Shown here: piece by piece, positions 5,061-7,871 of the stretch
Layout of the letters: every line of letters starts with the position of its first letter
Position numbering within the stretch: the stretch's first letter is position 1
Assembly (NCBI GenBank): GCA_035295665.1
Contig: DATGIQ010000321.1
Coordinates: forward strand, 1-7,871
Length of the DNA: 7,871 nucleotides
Source of the DNA: DATGIQ01 sp035295665
Lineage (GTDB): Bacteria; Planctomycetota; Planctomycetia; Gemmatales; Gemmataceae
Reading direction: 5' to 3'
Notes under the pieces: generated by a model
Database searches by the model: none
What the model was told of the DNA's origin: nothing
What the model saw: the letters and a program-made list of their open reading frames with translations, nothing else
Program-made: the position numbers and the translations under genes

Positions 5061-7207
5061 CCGCGTTGTTCGCGCTTCTTCCCGTCGAACGCCTCGGATG
5101 GGTGCTGATCCATTCGCTGTGGCAATTCCTACTGATCGCGCTTGTCGTTCGCCTTCTTGAGCAAGTGTTCGCGGGACGTACCCATGCCTCGGCGCGATAT
5201 CTCGCCGGCGTATCCGGCTTGGCGGCGATGACGGCAGCTCCCGTCGTGACCTGGTATCTGGCTGCTGTAACGCCGTTGGCGGACGCTGGGCCGGCTGCGC
5301 CGGGTGCGGCCGTGGAACGCATGCAGCAGCCGCGCAGGGAGGCCGCAGCGCAGCCAGGTCGCGCCATCCGTGGTCCGACTTCATCTTCCGACCACGTAAT
5401 GGACCAGCCGCGCGCGGACAACTCGTTGACCGATACGTTGTCTGCCGGTTGGAGGACTTTTGCCATCCGCCTGCGTCCCTGGTTGCCAATTCTGGTGACA
5501 GGTTGGGTTGCCGGAATGTCGGTATGCTCCCTACGCCCGCTCCTGGGCTGGCTCATGTTGCATCGGCTAGGCACGGTTGGGGCCTTTGCGGGCGGTCCTG
5601 TGCTGGGAGAATCCGTTCCGCGGATTGCCGCTCGCCTCGGCATGACGCGAACGGTATCGGTCCTGCGATCGACGCTGGCGAAAACGCCCCTCGTCATCGG
5701 CTACCTGCGGCCGGTATTGCTGGTTCCGGTCGACATCGTGGCCCAGCTGCCGCTTAAGGAACTCGAAGCGATCCTGGCCCACGAGCTGGCGCACATCCAC
5801 CGCCACGATTTTCTCGTCAACCTGTGGCAGATATCGTTGGAAACGGTCTTCTTTTACCATCCTGCGGTCTGGAGCTTGTCGCGTCGCCTCCGCGTTGAAC
5901 GCGAGCATTGCTGCGACGATATCGCGCTCTCGGTCATCGGCGATCCCGTCTGTTACGGTCGAGCGCTGTTGCACGTGGAGGAACTGTGTGCCCCCGAACC
6001 GCTTCTTGCGCTCGGCGCCAGCGGTAGTTCTTTGCCGAATCGTATCCGGCGGCTGATCGGGCAACCGACGCCGCGGCATCGTGCCGCTGGCCTGATTGCG
6101 GCCATGCTCTTGCCTGGCATCGCCCTCACGTGCGCACTCGGGATGGTAGCCTGGGCCGCAGGGGTTGGCAACGACCAGCAAGCCGCAGGAAACGTGCCAC
6201 AGAAATCCCAGCCGGCGCCGGCTGCCCAACCCAGGCCCAACCCGGCGGCGCGTTCGCTCGATATCGTGATCGCGAAGCATGTCATTGTGTGGGACGGACG
6301 AATCCGCACTTGGGATGAGGTTGTGACAGAACTGCGCGAGATTCGCAAGGCCCGGGGCAAACCGATCCACCCGCACTTCCTTTTCACCAACGGTGCTCAT
6401 TCTGCCGGCCGTTGGGACACCTACCACGCGAAGCTATTTGAGATCTACAAGGAGTTGTTCGAACCAGCGGGCATGTCGCTCGGATCAATTTCACCACGCG
6501 CCTCCCCGCGTTACGATGCGATTCAGAAGGCACTGGACCTTGTCCCTGATCCGAAGTCCCTGCGTTCGGGGGTTGTCGTCGAGAAAGGTCAACCCAAAGG
6601 TGGTGTGCTGGTGGTGCTTGTCCCCGAAAAAGGGATGATGCCGGTCGTGCTCAAGCCCGATCTCACGCTCAGGGACCCGCATGATGAAGTCTGGACCATT
6701 ACGGGGCCTGACGGCCGCTTTACGTTACCGGTTCAACCTGTCCATGCCCTGGACAAACCCGCCCCACCGCCGACGTACGCCCTCGCCGCAATTTCAGGGA
6801 CCGGTTTTGGGCTGGCTGGCATCCCTGCGGAAGGAGAAAAGGCGACGATTGACCTCCTGCCGCTGGCACGGGTCGAGTTGGCTCCGGTCGAAGGTAAGCC
6901 TCAACGGATCGATGTCGCCCTGCGCGGCGGATTACCGGACCCGAGCCCTGGATTTTGGATTTACGAAATCGAACTCCGCGACAAACGGCTCTCCCTGAAC
7001 TTGCCACCGGGGAAGATCACGATCTACCGAGCATTCTCGCATCAGGATGGATCATCACAGAGTTATCCGGATGAAACCCTGCGGATCGGCCCCGGCGGCG
7101 TCCAGGAGGTCAAGGTGCCTAACCTTACTGAAGACGAAGCCGCGCGGATCTGGAGGGAGAGTTCGCTTCGGCCGAAGCGCGATCTCAACAAACCAAAGGA
7201 AAAGTAA
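5057..7207 (+). CDS. M56-family (BlaR1/MecR1-like) membrane metallopeptidase with a non-penicillin-binding C-terminal sensor region
   Basis: Predicted product is 716 aa, longer than staphylococcal BlaR1 (~600). The ATG at 5057 overlaps the repressor stop by 4 bp and follows GGAGGG (5045-5050) by 6 nt. Membrane segments lie near residues 13-37, 50-71, 142-168 and 343-369. A Pro/Ala/Gln-rich loop (73-130) separates the second and third. The zinc site is HELAH (242-246), with the third ligand probably Glu283 in EREHCCDD (281-288). After the last membrane segment comes a Pro-rich linker (~380-399), then residues 400-480 with IVWDGRIRTWDEVVTELREI, which look like a divergent ExbD/TolR-type periplasmic fold, then residues ~504-560 (SGVVVEKGQP, TGPDGRFTLPV) like a carboxypeptidase-regulatory-type beta sandwich, and a further beta-rich part to ~690. 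The class-D beta-lactamase-like sensor with SxxK and KTG motifs is absent. It probably senses an unknown extracytoplasmic signal and inactivates the neighbouring repressor. Confidence 0.93.
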   Translation: MTALFALLPVERLGWVLIHSLWQFLLIALVVRLLEQVFAGRTHASARYLAGVSGLAAMTAAPVVTWYLAAVTPLADAGPAAPGAAVERMQQPRREAAAQPGRAIRGPTSSSDHVMDQPRADNSLTDTLSAGWRTFAIRLRPWLPILVTGWVAGMSVCSLRPLLGWLMLHRLGTVGAFAGGPVLGESVPRIAARLGMTRTVSVLRSTLAKTPLVIGYLRPVLLVPVDIVAQLPLKELEAILAHELAHIHRHDFLVNLWQISLETVFFYHPAVWSLSRRLRVEREHCCDDIALSVIGDPVCYGRALLHVEELCAPEPLLALGASGSSLPNRIRRLIGQPTPRHRAAGLIAAMLLPGIALTCALGMVAWAAGVGNDQQAAGNVPQKSQPAPAAQPRPNPAARSLDIVIAKHVIVWDGRIRTWDEVVTELREIRKARGKPIHPHFLFTNGAHSAGRWDTYHAKLFEIYKELFEPAGMSLGSISPRASPRYDAIQKALDLVPDPKSLRSGVVVEKGQPKGGVLVVLVPEKGMMPVVLKPDLTLRDPHDEVWTITGPDGRFTLPVQPVHALDKPAPPPTYALAAISGTGFGLAGIPAEGEKATIDLLPLARVELAPVEGKPQRIDVALRGGLPDPSPGFWIYEIELRDKRLSLNLPPGKITIYRAFSHQDGSSQSYPDETLRIGPGGVQEVKVPNLTEDEAARIWRESSLRPKRDLNKPKEK

Positions 7208-7265
7208 TCGGCAGTTCGCCGGACGTGTGCGATTCATTTTCAGGGCCATTTTCGCACTTTGGACC

Positions 7266-7282
7266 GGCCCCCGTTGGGGGCT
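7266..7282. terminator. GC-rich hairpin between convergent genes, possible terminator
   Basis: GCCCCC (7267-7272), loop GTT, GGGGGC (7276-7281) form a perfect 6-bp stem that a G-U pair can extend by one. It lies 59 bp after the protease stop and just after the stop of the convergent Uma2 relic. Neither side has a strong T-run, so efficiency as an intrinsic terminator is uncertain. Confidence 0.45.
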
Positions 7283-7285
7283 CAA

Positions 7286-7480
7286 CTAGGCGAACCATTC
7301 CTTGAGCGGTAGCCGAAATCGTGGCAGCACTCGGCCCCCGTCCAGTGTCTGCTCTTCGGTGCGCAGGGTCGATTCATCGGGTGCCGTGCAGACGCGCACG
7401 GTTCGCTTGGCCGGATCAACGAACCAAACCAGCTTGACTCCGGCGAGGAAATAGTCTTTCAGCTTGCGATCCATCTCTCG
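7286..7480 (-). pseudogene. C-terminal fragment of an Uma2-family (PD-(D/E)XK nuclease-like) gene
   Basis: The minus-strand frame ending with TAG at 7286 encodes about 64 residues, from TKQREMDRKLKDYF through AGVKLVWFVDPAKRTVRV to VLPRFRLPLKEWFA. This matches the C-terminal third of Uma2-family proteins, which are normally ~180-200 aa. The open frame continues upstream to an ATG at 7654, but those residues do not look like Uma2: the N-terminal ELIDG-type region and the catalytic core Asp and Glu (usually RPD and EVLS-type segments) are missing, leaving only the Lys-containing helix. I also read the other two minus frames up to 7800 and saw no displaced Uma2 sequence, so this looks like a truncation rather than a simple frameshift. 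A 62-aa product from the ATG at 7474 is possible but would lack the active site. Uma2 proteins are very numerous in planctomycetes and their role is poorly known. Confidence 0.7.
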
Positions 7481-7871
7481 TTGTTTTGTCCTTCGTGGGT
7501 TTCGTCCAGGGCCATTCTTCACAACATCTCGCGCGAGTGTCTCTCCTTGAACCATCCTTTGAACCGCGTGGCAAAATAGTTGACAATACCTGCCAGCGCG
7601 GGAACTACTCTTTGGAGAGCAAGCACGCGCGGAAGCAACGTATCGCGAGCGCACCGTTCAGCCATTTTCTGCGTAGGCTCAGTCGAGGGATGGTCACGGA
7701 GGCATTCCGGGACCATCCCGACCGAGAACTCATTCATCTATACAACGGGATAGATGCAACGACCACGGCCCTTACCGTGCAATGCTGAGCCCGAGCATCC
7801 CGTGACAAGTTCCGGGATTCTCCAAAATAGTTGCGCCGCTCAGCCGCCTCGCCGGCTTTAATAGATAGAGA
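7481..7871. other. Unassigned region with no supported gene
   Basis: Overlapping frames exist on both strands (for example a 72-codon minus frame at 7519-7737 and a 100-codon plus frame at 7486-7788), but neither product matches a family I recognise and neither has a convincing ribosome binding site. The minus frame includes LLPRVLALQRVVPALAGIVN, which has some hydrophobic character. I see no terminal inverted repeats, transposase motif or RNA gene. The region may be decayed DNA at the junction that truncated the Uma2 gene. Confidence 0.4.

Noticed and set aside
4617..5489. A 290-codon minus-strand frame across the repressor and the start of the protease
   Set aside because: It is antisense to two genes with unmistakable family motifs and encodes no recognisable domain.
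5057..7207. Calling the operon a beta-lactam resistance system (blaI-blaR1)
   Set aside because: The protease has no penicillin-binding sensor motifs and no beta-lactamase or penicillin-binding protein gene is present, so the gene symbols and the resistance role are not supported.
7481..7871. Possible insertion sequence or attachment site at the right edge
   Set aside because: No transposase motif, terminal inverted repeats or target duplication could be seen.

Overview
The window reads as chromosomal DNA of a planctomycete, probably from the Gemmataceae/Pirellulales side of the phylum. This assignment is inferred from gene content and is not proved. The signs are high GC, an exported protein with the N-terminal export-type motif LEGLETRFLLA followed by a beta-propeller and DUF4214 repeats, a BlaI-like/M56 (BlaR1-like) pair whose protease carries a non-penicillin-binding C-terminal region, and an Uma2-family fragment. 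All of these are common in planctomycete genomes. There are no tRNA, rRNA or CRISPR features and no intact mobile element.

Layout. Positions 1-732 (+) hold the 3' part of a gene for an Ala/Pro/Gln-rich, apparently disordered protein that starts outside the window. Positions 733-969 contain no convincing gene. Positions 970-2661 (-) encode a secreted seven-bladed Vgb-like propeller protein with two C-terminal DUF4214 units. A 227-bp divergent intergenic region separates it from 2889-4409 (+), a complete NCS1-family nucleobase/hydantoin/allantoin-type permease. After a 264-bp gap comes a two-gene operon: a BlaI/MecI-family repressor (4674-5060) overlapping by 4 bp an M56 metallopeptidase (5057-7207). 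The operon promoter is the clearest regulatory element in the window. A consensus -10 box TATAAT lies between two tandem copies of AGCGAA-N4-TTCGCT whose centres are 22 bp apart, all inside one 44-bp dyad. The last 660 bp hold a 5'-truncated Uma2-family relic (minus strand, about 7286-7480) and otherwise unexplained DNA.

How the genes work together. Only the repressor and protease form an evident functional unit. By analogy with BlaI/BlaR1, the membrane protease should sense something outside the cytoplasm and relieve repression from the double operator. Here, however, the sensor is not a penicillin-binding domain, and the Asn-Phe bond cut in staphylococcal BlaI is replaced by His-Ala. The ligand, and possibly the inactivation mechanism, therefore differ from the textbook system. 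The most interesting part of the window is this repurposed pair together with its operator. The permease, the propeller protein and the Ala/Pro-rich protein look like independent transcription units.
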